A DNA stretch of 64,000 nucleotides, taken from the NCBI GenBank assembly GCA_947599925.1, contig CANQFT010000007.1, positions 1 to 64,000 of the forward strand, read 5' to 3'. Of this stretch, positions 1-9,268 are shown in pieces. The DNA comes from an uncultured Oscillospiraceae bacterium. GTDB taxonomy: Bacteria; Bacillota; Clostridia; Oscillospirales; Oscillospiraceae. The translations under genes were made by a program, and so were the position numbers. The first letter of the stretch is position 1. Each line of letters starts with the position of its first letter. Under the pieces are notes generated by a model that saw only the letters and a list, made by a program, of their open reading frames with translations, was not told the origin of the DNA and did not search any database.

Positions 1-29
1 AAAATTTTTAGGAAAAGAGGAGATCTCGT

Positions 30-1340
30 ATGAACAAGCGTATCCTGGCCCTTCTGCTGGCCGCCTTGATGGTCGTGGCCCTGGCCGCCTGCGGCGGTGG
101 GGATGACACCCCCGCCACCGACGCGCCGGACACCCCCGCCACCGACGCCCCCGACGCGCCGGACGCGGGCCCCGTGGCCAACGCCGACAAGCCCCTGGTC
201 TGGTTCAACCGCCAGCCCTCCAACGCCACCACCGGCGAGCTGGACATGGAGGCCCTTCAGTTCAACGACGAGACCTATTACGTGGGCTTTGACGCCGTGC
301 AGGGCGCCGAGCTCCAGGGCCAGATGGTGATGGACTTCCTCACCAACAAGGCTGACGCCTCCATCGACCGCAACGGCGACGGCATCATCGGCTACGTCCT
401 GGCCATCGGCGACGTGGGCCACAACGACTCCATCGCCCGCACCCGCGGCGCCCGCCTGGCTCTGGGCACCGGCAAGGGCGGCACCAGCATCGGCGACATC
501 GACCCCACCCCCATCGGCACCAACACTGACGGCACCTCCACCATCGTGCAGGACGGCAAGGTCACCATCGCCGGGAAAGAGTACATCGTCCGCGAGCTGG
601 CCTCTCAGGAGATGAAGAACGCCGCCGGCGCCACCTGGGACGCTCCCACCGCCGGGAACACCATCCAGACCTGGGCCGGCTCCTTCGGCGACCAGATCGA
701 CCTGGTGGTCTCCAACAACGACGGCATGGGTATGTCCATCTTCAACAACTGGTCCCAGGAGAACAACGTGCCCACCTTCGGCTATGACGCCAACAGCGAC
801 GCGGTGGCCGCCATCGCCGACGGCTTCGGCGGCACCATCTCTCAGCACGCCGACGTGCAGGCCTACCTGACCCTGCGGCTGATCCGCAACGCCCTGGACG
901 GCGGGGACATGGACCTGGGCATCGGCACCCCCGATGACGCCGGGAACGTCCTGGAAGCCAGCGACTACAAGTATGTGGAGTCCGAGCGCTCCTACTACGC
1001 TCTGAACCTGGCCATCACCGCCGACAACTACGAGCAGTTCCTGGACGCCACCGCGCCCTACGGCCCCGTCTCCAACCAGCTGGACGAGAGCACCCATCCC
1101 GCCAAGAAGGTCTGGCTGGACATCTACAACGCCAGCGACAACTTCCTCAACGAGAGTTACAAGCCCCTGCTGGAGAACTATGACGGTCTGCTGAACCTGG
1201 ATGTGGAGTATGTGGCCGGCGACGGTCAGTCCGAGTCCTCCATCTCCGACCGCTTCGTCAACCTGGACCAGTACGACGGCTTCTGCGTCAACATCTGCAA
1301 GACCGACAACGCCGCCACCTATATCGCCAAGCTCCAGTAA
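30..1340 (+). CDS. Galactose/methyl-galactoside-type ABC transporter substrate-binding lipoprotein
   Basis: Lipobox-like signal (LLAALMVVALAACGGG), Pro/Asp/Thr linker, periplasmic sugar-binding fold motifs and an EF-hand-like loop DRNGDGIIG; followed by mglA/mglC-like genes. Confidence 0.85.
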   Translation: MNKRILALLLAALMVVALAACGGGDDTPATDAPDTPATDAPDAPDAGPVANADKPLVWFNRQPSNATTGELDMEALQFNDETYYVGFDAVQGAELQGQMVMDFLTNKADASIDRNGDGIIGYVLAIGDVGHNDSIARTRGARLALGTGKGGTSIGDIDPTPIGTNTDGTSTIVQDGKVTIAGKEYIVRELASQEMKNAAGATWDAPTAGNTIQTWAGSFGDQIDLVVSNNDGMGMSIFNNWSQENNVPTFGYDANSDAVAAIADGFGGTISQHADVQAYLTLRLIRNALDGGDMDLGIGTPDDAGNVLEASDYKYVESERSYYALNLAITADNYEQFLDATAPYGPVSNQLDESTHPAKKVWLDIYNASDNFLNESYKPLLENYDGLLNLDVEYVAGDGQSESSISDRFVNLDQYDGFCVNICKTDNAATYIAKLQ

Positions 1341-1368
1341 GCCCAGCGGCAACAACCAAATAGACCGG

Positions 1369-1400
1369 GCGAGTAGGGAGAAGCGATTCTCCCTACTCGC
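1369..1400 (+). other. Perfect 14-bp stem intercistronic hairpin between binding-protein and ATPase genes
   Basis: GCGAGTAGGGAGAA-GCGA-TTCTCCCTACTCGC. Confidence 0.8.
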
Positions 1401-1433
1401 TTATGGAGGCAAACCAGAAGGAGTATGGGAACC

Positions 1434-2939
1434 ATGCAAGCTATGAGTGATCACGTTGTTTTATCCATACGGGGCATGAGCAAATCCTTCGGCCGCAACC
1501 AGGTGCTCAAGCACATCGACCTGGACGTGAAGGCGGGCACCGTGATGGGTCTGATGGGGGAGAACGGCGCGGGCAAGTCCACCATGATGAAGTGCCTGTT
1601 CGGCACCTATCAGAAAGACGAGGGCCAGATCTTCCTGGACGGGACGGAGGTGAGCTTCTCCGGGCCCAAGGACGCGCTGGAAAACGGCATCGCCATGGTC
1701 CACCAGGAGCTGAACCAGTGCCTGGACCGCAGCGTCACCGACAACCTCTTCCTGGGCCGCTACCCCACCAACGCCGGGATCGTGGACGAGGGGCGGATGA
1801 AAAAGGAGGCCGCGGAGCTGTTCCGGCGGCTGGATATGACGGTGGACCTCAACCAGCCCATGCGGAAAATGTCGGTCTCCCAGCGGCAGATGTGCGAGAT
1901 CGCCAAGGCCATCTCCTACGACGCCAAGGTCATCGTGCTGGACGAGCCCACCTCCTCCCTCACCGTCCGCGAGGTGGAGAAGCTCTTTTCCATGATGCGG
2001 ATGCTCAAGGAGCAGGGGATCGCCCTGGTGTACATCTCCCACAAGATGGACGAGATCTTCGCCATCTGCGACGAGGTCTCCGTCCTCCGGGACGGCAACC
2101 TGGTCATGACCCGCCGGACCGAGGACACCGGCATGAACGAGCTGATCTCCGCCATGGTGGGCCGGTCCCTGGACAACCGCTTCCCGCCGGTGGACAACAC
2201 CCCGGGGCGGCCCATCCTGTCCATCCAGCACCTGTCCACCAAGTACGAGCCCAACCTCCAGGACATCACCTTCGACGTCCGTGAGGGTGAGATCTTCGGG
2301 CTCTACGGCCTGGTGGGGGCCGGACGCACCGAGCTGCTGGAGACCATCTTTGGCGTGCGGACCAGGGCCGCCGGGCGGGTCTACCTGGACGGCCGGCTGA
2401 TGAACTTCGCCAGCGCCAAGGACGCCATGGACCACGGCTTCGCCATGATCACGGAAGAGCGCAAGACAGACGGGCTGTTCCTAAAAGGGGACCTGACCTT
2501 CAACACCACCATCGCCAACCTCAGCCAGTATATGTCGGGGATGGCCCTCTCCAACAAGAAGATGGTGGACGCCACCGCCAAGGAGATCAAGGTCATGCGG
2601 ACCAAGTGCATGGGCCCGGACGATCTGATCTCCAGCCTCTCCGGCGGCAACCAGCAGAAGGTCATCTTCGGCAAGTGGCTGGAGCGCTCGCCCAAGGTGT
2701 TTTTGATGGACGAGCCCACACGGGGCATCGATGTGGGCGCCAAGTACGAGATCTACGAGCTGATCATCCGCATGGCCAAGGAGGGAAAGACCATCATCGT
2801 GGTCTCCTCGGAGATGCCGGAGATCCTGGGGATCACCAACCGCATCGGCGTGATGTCCAACGGACGGCTCTCCGGCATCGTCAACACCGGGGAGACCGAC
2901 CAGGAGGAGCTGCTGCGGCTCAGCGCGAAATACATCTAA
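1434..2939 (+). CDS. mglA: Sugar ABC transporter ATP-binding protein (two ABC domains, MglA/RbsA type)
   Basis: Walker A GENGAGKST, signature LSGGNQQK, two ABC halves; SD AAGGAG 1418-1423 supports ATG 1434 (1425 and 1443 also possible). Confidence 0.88.
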   Translation: MQAMSDHVVLSIRGMSKSFGRNQVLKHIDLDVKAGTVMGLMGENGAGKSTMMKCLFGTYQKDEGQIFLDGTEVSFSGPKDALENGIAMVHQELNQCLDRSVTDNLFLGRYPTNAGIVDEGRMKKEAAELFRRLDMTVDLNQPMRKMSVSQRQMCEIAKAISYDAKVIVLDEPTSSLTVREVEKLFSMMRMLKEQGIALVYISHKMDEIFAICDEVSVLRDGNLVMTRRTEDTGMNELISAMVGRSLDNRFPPVDNTPGRPILSIQHLSTKYEPNLQDITFDVREGEIFGLYGLVGAGRTELLETIFGVRTRAAGRVYLDGRLMNFASAKDAMDHGFAMITEERKTDGLFLKGDLTFNTTIANLSQYMSGMALSNKKMVDATAKEIKVMRTKCMGPDDLISSLSGGNQQKVIFGKWLERSPKVFLMDEPTRGIDVGAKYEIYELIIRMAKEGKTIIVVSSEMPEILGITNRIGVMSNGRLSGIVNTGETDQEELLRLSAKYI

Positions 2940-2951
2940 GGGGGAAACACA

Positions 2952-4601
2952 ATGACCGAGATCAAGATCCTTTCCGCCGACGAGGAGCTGGCGCTGCGCC
3001 GACCCATCGACGACTATGTCGCCGGAGTACAGGCCAAGATCGACGCCCTCCGGACTGACGGGACCAGCAAGGCGGTGGCCATCCAGAGCAAGATCGACGC
3101 CATCAAGCGCGACCGGGGTCTGAAAAAGGACGAGAAGGCCCGCCGGATCGCCGCCGAGCAGAAGGACCTGGCCCAAGCCAGGCTGGTGGAGACGGCCAAC
3201 AAGGGCGAGATCGCCCAGCTCATCGCCGACGCCAAGGGATACCTGGCCGCCCACTACAAAAAGGAGTATTACCAGCCGGTGGTCGAAAGCTGCGCCCAGG
3301 AGAAGGTGGCGGCCCAGGCGCGCTACAAGGAGCGCCTGGCCCAGCTGGAGCGGGAGCACCAGGAGAACCTGTCCCACCTCTCCGACCACCACGAGATCAA
3401 GGACGAAAAGTACGTCTACAAAAACCGCCAGTTCGACGCCAAGCTGGAGTACCAAAAGGCCCTTCAGGAGATCAAGGACCGGCGGCACAACGCCTTCGCC
3501 CATAAGTACCACCTGATCGACCTGCTCACCCTGTCTAAATTCTCCCCGGCGGAGAGTATGTCCCAGCGGTGGGAGAACTACAAGTACACCTTCAACGCCA
3601 AGTCCTTCCTGCTGAAAAACGGCCTCTACCTGGCCATCATCGTCATCTTCATCGCCCTTTGTATCATCACCCCTGTGGTCAAGAATATGCCCCTGCTGAC
3701 CATGACCAACATCCTGAACATCTTCCAGCAGGCGTCGCCCAGGATGTTCCTGGCCCTGGGCGTGGCGGGGCTGATCTTGCTCACCGGCACCGATCTGTCG
3801 GTGGGCCGCATGGTGGGAATGACCATGACCATCTCCACCATCGTGATGCACAAGGGGCCCAACACCGGCACCTTCTTCGGCGTGGCCTTCGACCTGACTG
3901 GGATCCCGGTGCCGGTGCGGGTGATCATGGCCCTGGTGCTGTGCGTGGTGATGTGTACCATCTTCACCACCATCGCCGGGTGCTTCACCGCCAAGTTCAA
4001 AATGCACCCATTCATCTCCACCATGGCCAATATGCTGGTCATCTTCGGCCTGCTGACCTACGCCACCAAGGGCATCTCCTTCGGGGCCATCGAGTCCTCC
4101 ATCCCCAAGGCCATGATCCCCCAGATCGGGAAGTTCCCCACCGTCATCCTCTGGGCGGTGGCGGCCATCGCGGTGGTCTGGTTCATCTGGAACAAGACCA
4201 CCTTTGGCAAGAACCTGTACGCCGTGGGCGGCAACCCGGAGGCGGCGGCGGTCTCCGGCATCTCGGTGTTCCGGGTGACGGTGGGCGCGTTCATCCTGGC
4301 CGGTATCCTCTACGGCTTCGGCGGCTGGCTGGAGTGTATGCGGGTCACCGGCTCCGGCTCGGCCGGGTACGGCCAGGGCTGGGAGATGGACGCCATCGCG
4401 GCCTGCGTGGTGGGCGGCGTGTCCTTCACCGGCGGCATCGGCAAGATCTCCGGCGTGGTGGTGGGCGTGCTGATCTTCACCTCCCTGACCTACTCCCTCA
4501 CCGTGCTGGGCATCGACACCAACCTCCAGTTCGTATTCTCCGGCATCATCATCCTGGTGGCGGTGATGCTGGACTGCCTGAAGTACGTTCGCAAAAAGTA
4601 A
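2952..4601 (+). CDS. mglC: Sugar ABC transporter permease (MglC type) with ~210-aa charged N-terminal extension
   Basis: C-terminal BPD_transp_2-type permease (LTGTDLSVGRMVG, AVGGNPEAAAVSGI); long coiled-coil-like N-terminus before the first TM. Confidence 0.85.
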   Translation: MTEIKILSADEELALRRPIDDYVAGVQAKIDALRTDGTSKAVAIQSKIDAIKRDRGLKKDEKARRIAAEQKDLAQARLVETANKGEIAQLIADAKGYLAAHYKKEYYQPVVESCAQEKVAAQARYKERLAQLEREHQENLSHLSDHHEIKDEKYVYKNRQFDAKLEYQKALQEIKDRRHNAFAHKYHLIDLLTLSKFSPAESMSQRWENYKYTFNAKSFLLKNGLYLAIIVIFIALCIITPVVKNMPLLTMTNILNIFQQASPRMFLALGVAGLILLTGTDLSVGRMVGMTMTISTIVMHKGPNTGTFFGVAFDLTGIPVPVRVIMALVLCVVMCTIFTTIAGCFTAKFKMHPFISTMANMLVIFGLLTYATKGISFGAIESSIPKAMIPQIGKFPTVILWAVAAIAVVWFIWNKTTFGKNLYAVGGNPEAAAVSGISVFRVTVGAFILAGILYGFGGWLECMRVTGSGSAGYGQGWEMDAIAACVVGGVSFTGGIGKISGVVVGVLIFTSLTYSLTVLGIDTNLQFVFSGIIILVAVMLDCLKYVRKK

Positions 4602-4608
4602 ATCCACC

Positions 4609-4690
4609 GCAGAGGAGCGGGCGGGGCCCGCGTTCCGCAGCGAGCAAAGTGCAGAGCGGGCGAGGCCCGCGTTCCGCAAAAAAGCAAAGC
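4609..4690. repeat. Two tandem ~40-bp intergenic repeat units
   Basis: Unit 1 4609-4650 and unit 2 4651-4690 share GCAGAG..CGGGCG(G/A)GGCCCGCGTTCCGCA..GCAAAG. Confidence 0.8.
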
Positions 4691-4724
4691 GTGGAGAGGG
4701 AGACAGACCCCTCTCCACGCTTTT
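4689..4724. terminator. Intrinsic terminator between mglC and sigG
   Basis: GCGTGGAGAGGG-agacaga-CCCCTCTCCACGC-TTTT. Confidence 0.75.
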
Positions 4725-4732
4725 GCGTTGGG

Positions 4733-5503
4733 TCACAGGTCCTTGCGGATCTGGTTGATGGCGTTTTTCTCCAGGCGGGACACCTGGGCCTGGGAGATGC
4801 CGATCTCGGCGGACACCTCCATCTGGGTCTTGCCCTGAAAAAACCGCAGGGCCAGGATGCGCTTTTCCCGCTGGTCCAGCCGGCTCATGGCCTCGCTGAG
4901 CGCGATGCGCTCCAGCCAGCTCTCGTCGGTGTTTTTCTTGTCCCGGACCTGGTCCATGACGTAGACGGTGTCGCCGCCGGATTCGTACACCGGCTCGTAG
5001 AGGCTCAGCGGGTCAACGATGGCGTCCAGGGCGAACACCACCTCCTCGCGGGGAATGCCCAGCATCTCCGCGATCTGGTCCAGGGTGGGCTCCCGCTGGT
5101 GCTCGGCCAGATATTTCTCCTTGGCGCTGAGGACCTTGTAGGCGGTGTCCCGCATGGACCGGGACACCCGCATGGCGCTGTTGTCCCGCAGATACCGCCG
5201 TATCTCCCCCACGATCATGGGCACGCCGTAGGTGGAAAAGCGCACGTCCAGGTCCACGTTGAAGTTGTCGATGGCCTTCATCAGCCCGATACAGCCCACT
5301 TGGAAGAGGTCGTCGGCGTTTTCGCCCCGGCCCATAAACTTTTGTATCACCGACAGCACCAGCCGCAGATTGCCCTGGATCAGCTGGTCCCTGGCCTCCA
5401 TATCCCCCTCCTTGACCTTGCGGAGCAGTGCCATGGTCTCCTCATTTTTCAGCACCTTCAGCTTGGAGGTGTTGACCCCGCATATCTCTACCTTTCCCTG
5501 CAT
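4733..5503 (-). CDS. sigG: RNA polymerase sporulation sigma factor SigG
   Basis: MQGKVEICGVNTSKLKVLKNEE N-terminus and sigma-70 regions 2-4 matching the SigG/SigF family. Confidence 0.92.
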   Translation of the reverse strand: MQGKVEICGVNTSKLKVLKNEETMALLRKVKEGDMEARDQLIQGNLRLVLSVIQKFMGRGENADDLFQVGCIGLMKAIDNFNVDLDVRFSTYGVPMIVGEIRRYLRDNSAMRVSRSMRDTAYKVLSAKEKYLAEHQREPTLDQIAEMLGIPREEVVFALDAIVDPLSLYEPVYESGGDTVYVMDQVRDKKNTDESWLERIALSEAMSRLDQREKRILALRFFQGKTQMEVSAEIGISQAQVSRLEKNAINQIRKDL

Positions 5504-5504
5504 G

Positions 5505-5561
5505 AAAAAGGCCCTCCCCAGTTGGAAATACTGGTTTCAGTATCTCCCTGGGAAGGGCTTT
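5505..5561 (-). promoter_or_regulatory. sigG 5' leader hairpin overlapping the Shine-Dalgarno
   Basis: AAAGCCCTTCCCAG...CTGGGGAGGGCCTTT immediately before ATG, with inner stem ATACTG/CAGTAT. Confidence 0.6.
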
Positions 5562-5628
5562 CATACCGTCTGCCGGCGGCCTTTATTTTTTTCTCGTTGA
5601 CGGCTTTCGATGGACTTTGCCCACCGCC

Positions 5629-7080
5629 TCATCCGGCCCGCCGCCAGGTGTGGGGGCTGAGCATGATCAGCAGAGGGAAGATCTCCAGCCGCCCCAGAAG
5701 CATATCCAGCATCAGTGTCGTCTTGGCCACGCCGGAGAACATGGCGTAGTTCCCCGTGGGTCCCACCAGTCCCAGGCCCGGACCGATGTTGTTGAGGCAG
5801 GCCAGCACAGCGGTGAGGTTGGTCTCCAGAGAAAAGGAGTCCGCAGACAAGACCAGGAAGGACACCACCACGATGGCGAAGTAGGCGGTCATGTAGACGT
5901 GGACGCCCTGAACGGTCTCGTCAGAGATGGTCCGGCCCTCCACCTGGACCAGATTCACGCTGCGGGGCCGCAGGAACTGCCGCAGCCGGGCCCGCATGGA
6001 CTTGACCAGCAGGATGAGCCGGGCGGTCTTGATGCCGCCGCCGGTGCTGCCGGCGCAGGCGCCGCATATCATCAGCACCACCAGGATACTTCGGGACAGC
6101 TGGGGCCACAGGTCAAAGTTCACCGTGGCGAAGCCGGTGGTGGTCATGATGCTGGAGACGGTGAAAGCCGCGTGGTGAAAGGCGTCCCGGAAGCTGGGGT
6201 GCTGAAAGGCGATGTTCAGCGCGATGATGCAGATGGAGCCCAGCATCAGGCAGAGATAGACCCAGAGCTCCTCGCCCTTGAGCACCTGCTTGAACTTGCC
6301 GATGAGCAACAGGAAGTAGACGGTGAAGTTGACGCCGAAGAGGGCCATGAACACCGTGCAGACGGTCTGCAGATAGGGGGAATAGCCGGCCATGGAGTCG
6401 TTTTTCACGCCGAAGCCGCCGGTGCCGGCGGTGCCGAAGGCGGTGCAGAGGCTGTCAAAGAGGGGCATTCCGCCCAGCAGGAGAAAGAGGACGTCGAGCA
6501 CCGTCAGGGCCACATAGATGCCGTAGAGGATGGCGGCGGTCTGCCGCAGTTTGGGCACCAGCTTGCCCACGCTGGGGCCGGGGCTCTCGGCCCGGAGGAT
6601 GTGGACCGAGTAGCCGCCCTTGCCCATGGGCACCACCGCCAGCATAAACACCAAAATGCCCATGCCGCCCAACCAGTGGGTGAAGGACCGCCAGAACAGC
6701 AGGCCCTTGGACATGGACTCCACCTCGGTGAGAATGGAGGCGCCGGTGGTGGTAAAGCCGGAGATGACCTCGAACACCGCGTCCAGATAGCTGGGGATCT
6801 CCCGGGAGAGCCAGAAGGGGAGGGCGCCCACCAGGGACAGCACGATCCAGCCCAGGGCCGTGATCAAAAAACCCTCTCTGGCGTAAAAGTGCCGGTCGGC
6901 CTTGCGGCAGAGCAGACACAGCCCGCACCCCAGCAGAGCGGCCACCGCCATGGCGGTGACGATGGCGCGCAGGGCGCCGGTCTCGCCGCAGAGCAGACTG
7001 ACCACCACGGAGGGGAAGAGGAACAGGCACTCCAGCAAAAGCAGGACGCCCAGCGTCCGGCCGATGATCTTCCGGTTCAT
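5629..7080 (-). CDS. trkH: TrkH family potassium uptake protein
   Basis: Multi-TM protein with selectivity-filter-like TTTGAS and TAGTGGFG segments; next to trkA. Confidence 0.88.
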   Translation of the reverse strand: MNRKIIGRTLGVLLLLECLFLFPSVVVSLLCGETGALRAIVTAMAVAALLGCGLCLLCRKADRHFYAREGFLITALGWIVLSLVGALPFWLSREIPSYLDAVFEVISGFTTTGASILTEVESMSKGLLFWRSFTHWLGGMGILVFMLAVVPMGKGGYSVHILRAESPGPSVGKLVPKLRQTAAILYGIYVALTVLDVLFLLLGGMPLFDSLCTAFGTAGTGGFGVKNDSMAGYSPYLQTVCTVFMALFGVNFTVYFLLLIGKFKQVLKGEELWVYLCLMLGSICIIALNIAFQHPSFRDAFHHAAFTVSSIMTTTGFATVNFDLWPQLSRSILVVLMICGACAGSTGGGIKTARLILLVKSMRARLRQFLRPRSVNLVQVEGRTISDETVQGVHVYMTAYFAIVVVSFLVLSADSFSLETNLTAVLACLNNIGPGLGLVGPTGNYAMFSGVAKTTLMLDMLLGRLEIFPLLIMLSPHTWRRAG

Positions 7081-7092
7081 TGTCCTGCCTCC

Positions 7093-8457
7093 TCAGTCCG
7101 CGAAGATGCTGTCCAGCTCTGTGACGGCCCGGCCCCCGGCTGTGACCACGATCAGGGTGTCGCCGGGGTAGAAGCAGGTGTCGCCCTTGGGGATGAGGGT
7201 CCGGCCCTGGTGGGTGATGCAGGAGATGAGGATGCCGCTTTTCAGCGGGATGTCCCGCAACGCCTGGCCGCAGTGGCGGGTGGCGGGTCCGGCCTGAAAC
7301 TCCAGGGCCTCGGCCTGGCCGTCCACGATGGGGTGGAGGGCCCGCAGGCCCTCGGCGTCCTTGGCGGTGGACATGGCCCGGATGTAGCGGACGATGTTGG
7401 AACAGCACAGGGCTTTGGGGCTGATGATGGAGCCCAGGCCCATCTTGCTGAAGAGCTGGTCGTACTCCAAGCGGTTGACCTTGGTGATGACCTTGCTCAC
7501 GCCCAGGTGTTGGGCGAACATGGACAGGACCACGTTCTCCTCGTCCATGCCCGTCAGGGTGATGACCGCGTCAAAGCGTTTCAGGCCCTCGGCCTCCAGC
7601 ACCTCCGGCCGGGAGCCGTCGGCCTCGATGATGGTGGCCTTGGGCAGACGCTCGGCCAGAGAGACGCACCGGGCGTGGTCCCGCTCGATGATCTTCACGG
7701 CGATGCCGCTGTCCAGGCACCGGCCCGCCAGATAGAAGGCGATGCGGCTGCCGCCGATGATGAGGAGGCTCTTGACCTTGTGCTCCACCAGCCCCAGGTT
7801 CCGCACCAGTTGGGCCAGGTCCTGGACGCCGGCGGTGACAAAGATGGTGTCCCCCGCGCGCAGAACGAAGGAGCCGCCGGGGATGTGGACCTGTCCGTCC
7901 CGCTGTACCGCACACACCAGCACCTTGACCCCGGCGATCTCGTAGAGCTTGTGCAAGGGGAGGTCCGCCAGCCGGGAGCCCTCCGCCACCGGCACGGCCA
8001 CGATCTCCACGCGGCCCTTGGCAAAACTCTCCCGCTTGAGGAAGGAGGGGAACTGGAGCAGTTGGTAGGCCTCCAGCGCCGCGGACTGTTCCGGATTCAC
8101 CGTGAAAGAGAGGCCCAGCTCGCCCTGCATGGCCACGAGCTGGTCGGCGTACTCCGGGTTGCGGATGCGGGCGATGGTGTGGCCACAGCCCAGCTTTTTC
8201 CCGGTGAGGCAGGTCAGCAGATTCAGCTCGTCCAGGCTGGTGGCGGCGATCAGCAGGTCCGCGTTCTGGGCGCCGGCTTCCCGCAGGGTCGCCATGGACG
8301 CGCCGTTGCCCACCACGGCCATCACATCCAGCTGCTCCGCGCTCTCGCTGATGACCTGAGGGTCGGAGTCGATGATGGTGACGTTGTGGTCCTCCTGGGA
8401 GAGCTGCCCGGCCAGGGCCGCGCCCACTTTGCCGTCGCCTACGATGATGATGTTCAT
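7093..8457 (-). CDS. trkA: Trk system potassium transporter TrkA (two RCK/TrkA-C modules)
   Basis: MNIIIVGDGKVGAALAGQLSQEDHNVTIID Rossmann start and second Rossmann SLLIIGGSRIAFYLA; ORF track overextends the N-terminus. Confidence 0.9.
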   Translation of the reverse strand: MNIIIVGDGKVGAALAGQLSQEDHNVTIIDSDPQVISESAEQLDVMAVVGNGASMATLREAGAQNADLLIAATSLDELNLLTCLTGKKLGCGHTIARIRNPEYADQLVAMQGELGLSFTVNPEQSAALEAYQLLQFPSFLKRESFAKGRVEIVAVPVAEGSRLADLPLHKLYEIAGVKVLVCAVQRDGQVHIPGGSFVLRAGDTIFVTAGVQDLAQLVRNLGLVEHKVKSLLIIGGSRIAFYLAGRCLDSGIAVKIIERDHARCVSLAERLPKATIIEADGSRPEVLEAEGLKRFDAVITLTGMDEENVVLSMFAQHLGVSKVITKVNRLEYDQLFSKMGLGSIISPKALCCSNIVRYIRAMSTAKDAEGLRALHPIVDGQAEALEFQAGPATRHCGQALRDIPLKSGILISCITHQGRTLIPKGDTCFYPGDTLIVVTAGGRAVTELDSIFAD

Positions 8458-8752
8458 AAAAAACATTCCCGTCCTTTGCCCTGAGATCAGCCCCGCCGCG
8501 GCGCCGAAAGCCCTGCCGCCCACGCCGCGGGTCTTTCCTATTATGGCGCCATTTTGTGACAACAGGATACCACGGGCAAGCGGGATTTGCAAGGCATTTT
8601 TCCAAGACCTGGACGGCGCGGCCCCGTCTGTCCCGCGGATACGGGGACAGGGCCGCGCCTGGCTGGGCGGAGACTGACTTGGAGAGGGGGAGGGGTAAGT
8701 ACCGCCGTCCCGCCGGGGACGGCGATGGTTCAGGCGGCGCCTGACCGCTGGA

Positions 8753-8971
8753 TCAGCCCATCCCGCAGGCGCAGTCCACGTCGCCCTGGTCGAACACCGT
8801 GGTGGGCACCAGCACATAGGGCTGGTAATCGGCCATGGAGATGGTGGCGGTGGGGATGTCACTCTGACAGCCGCAGCTTCCGCTCTGACAGCCGCAGCCG
8901 CAACCGCAGCTTCCGCTCTGGCAGGAGCTCTGCCGGGCGGAGCCGCACCGGTTTTGAGAATAACACATCAT
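8753..8971 (-). CDS. Small Cys/Gly/Ser-rich protein with internal CQSGSCGC repeat
   Basis: 72 aa: MMCYSQNRCGSARQSSCQSGSCGCGCGCQSGSCGCQSDIPTATISMADYQPYVLVPTTVFDQGDVDCACGMG. Confidence 0.6.
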   Translation of the reverse strand: MMCYSQNRCGSARQSSCQSGSCGCGCGCQSGSCGCQSDIPTATISMADYQPYVLVPTTVFDQGDVDCACGMG

Positions 8972-9058
8972 GTGTCAGCCTCCGTTCTTCAGTGTTGGAG
9001 GAGGACCTCCACAGAGGCAGTCTATGTCTCCGCGCACGAGAACGTGCGCCCCGCCCGG

Positions 9059-9268
9059 TCAGGCTTCCTTGAGTGTTCCCGCGATCTCCCTGGCTTTGTC
9101 CAGCAGTTCGTTTTCCGTCGCGTCCATATGGTTCAGAATGTAGCCGCACATCTCCAGCATATTCTCCTCGGTCTGCAAGGTCATGAAAATGGCCGCTCCC
9201 TTCCCGTTGCTTACGCCGCAGGCTTTCATAGCGTCGATCAAGAGCTGTTGCACTTCTGTCACCGCCAT
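9059..9268 (-). CDS. Small acidic/helical protein, paralogue of the 9356-9595 product
   Basis: 69 aa; shares pattern (M/V)TL(Q/G)TEEN with neighbour; SD-like ggaggga upstream. Confidence 0.65.
   Translation of the reverse strand: MAVTEVQQLLIDAMKACGVSNGKGAAIFMTLQTEENMLEMCGYILNHMDATENELLDKAREIAGTLKEA

Noticed and set aside
120-170. Repeated GCCACCGACGC..CCGGAC near the window start
   Set aside because: Encodes the TPATDAP linker after the lipobox; ordinary low-complexity linker.
2481-4736. 751-aa minus-strand ORF opposite mglC
   Set aside because: Shadow ORF of a high-GC gene; His/Asp/Gly-rich low-information translation with no domain signature.
5617-8484. 955-aa plus-strand ORF opposite trkH/trkA
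   Set aside because: Antisense shadow of two clear genes; compositionally biased.
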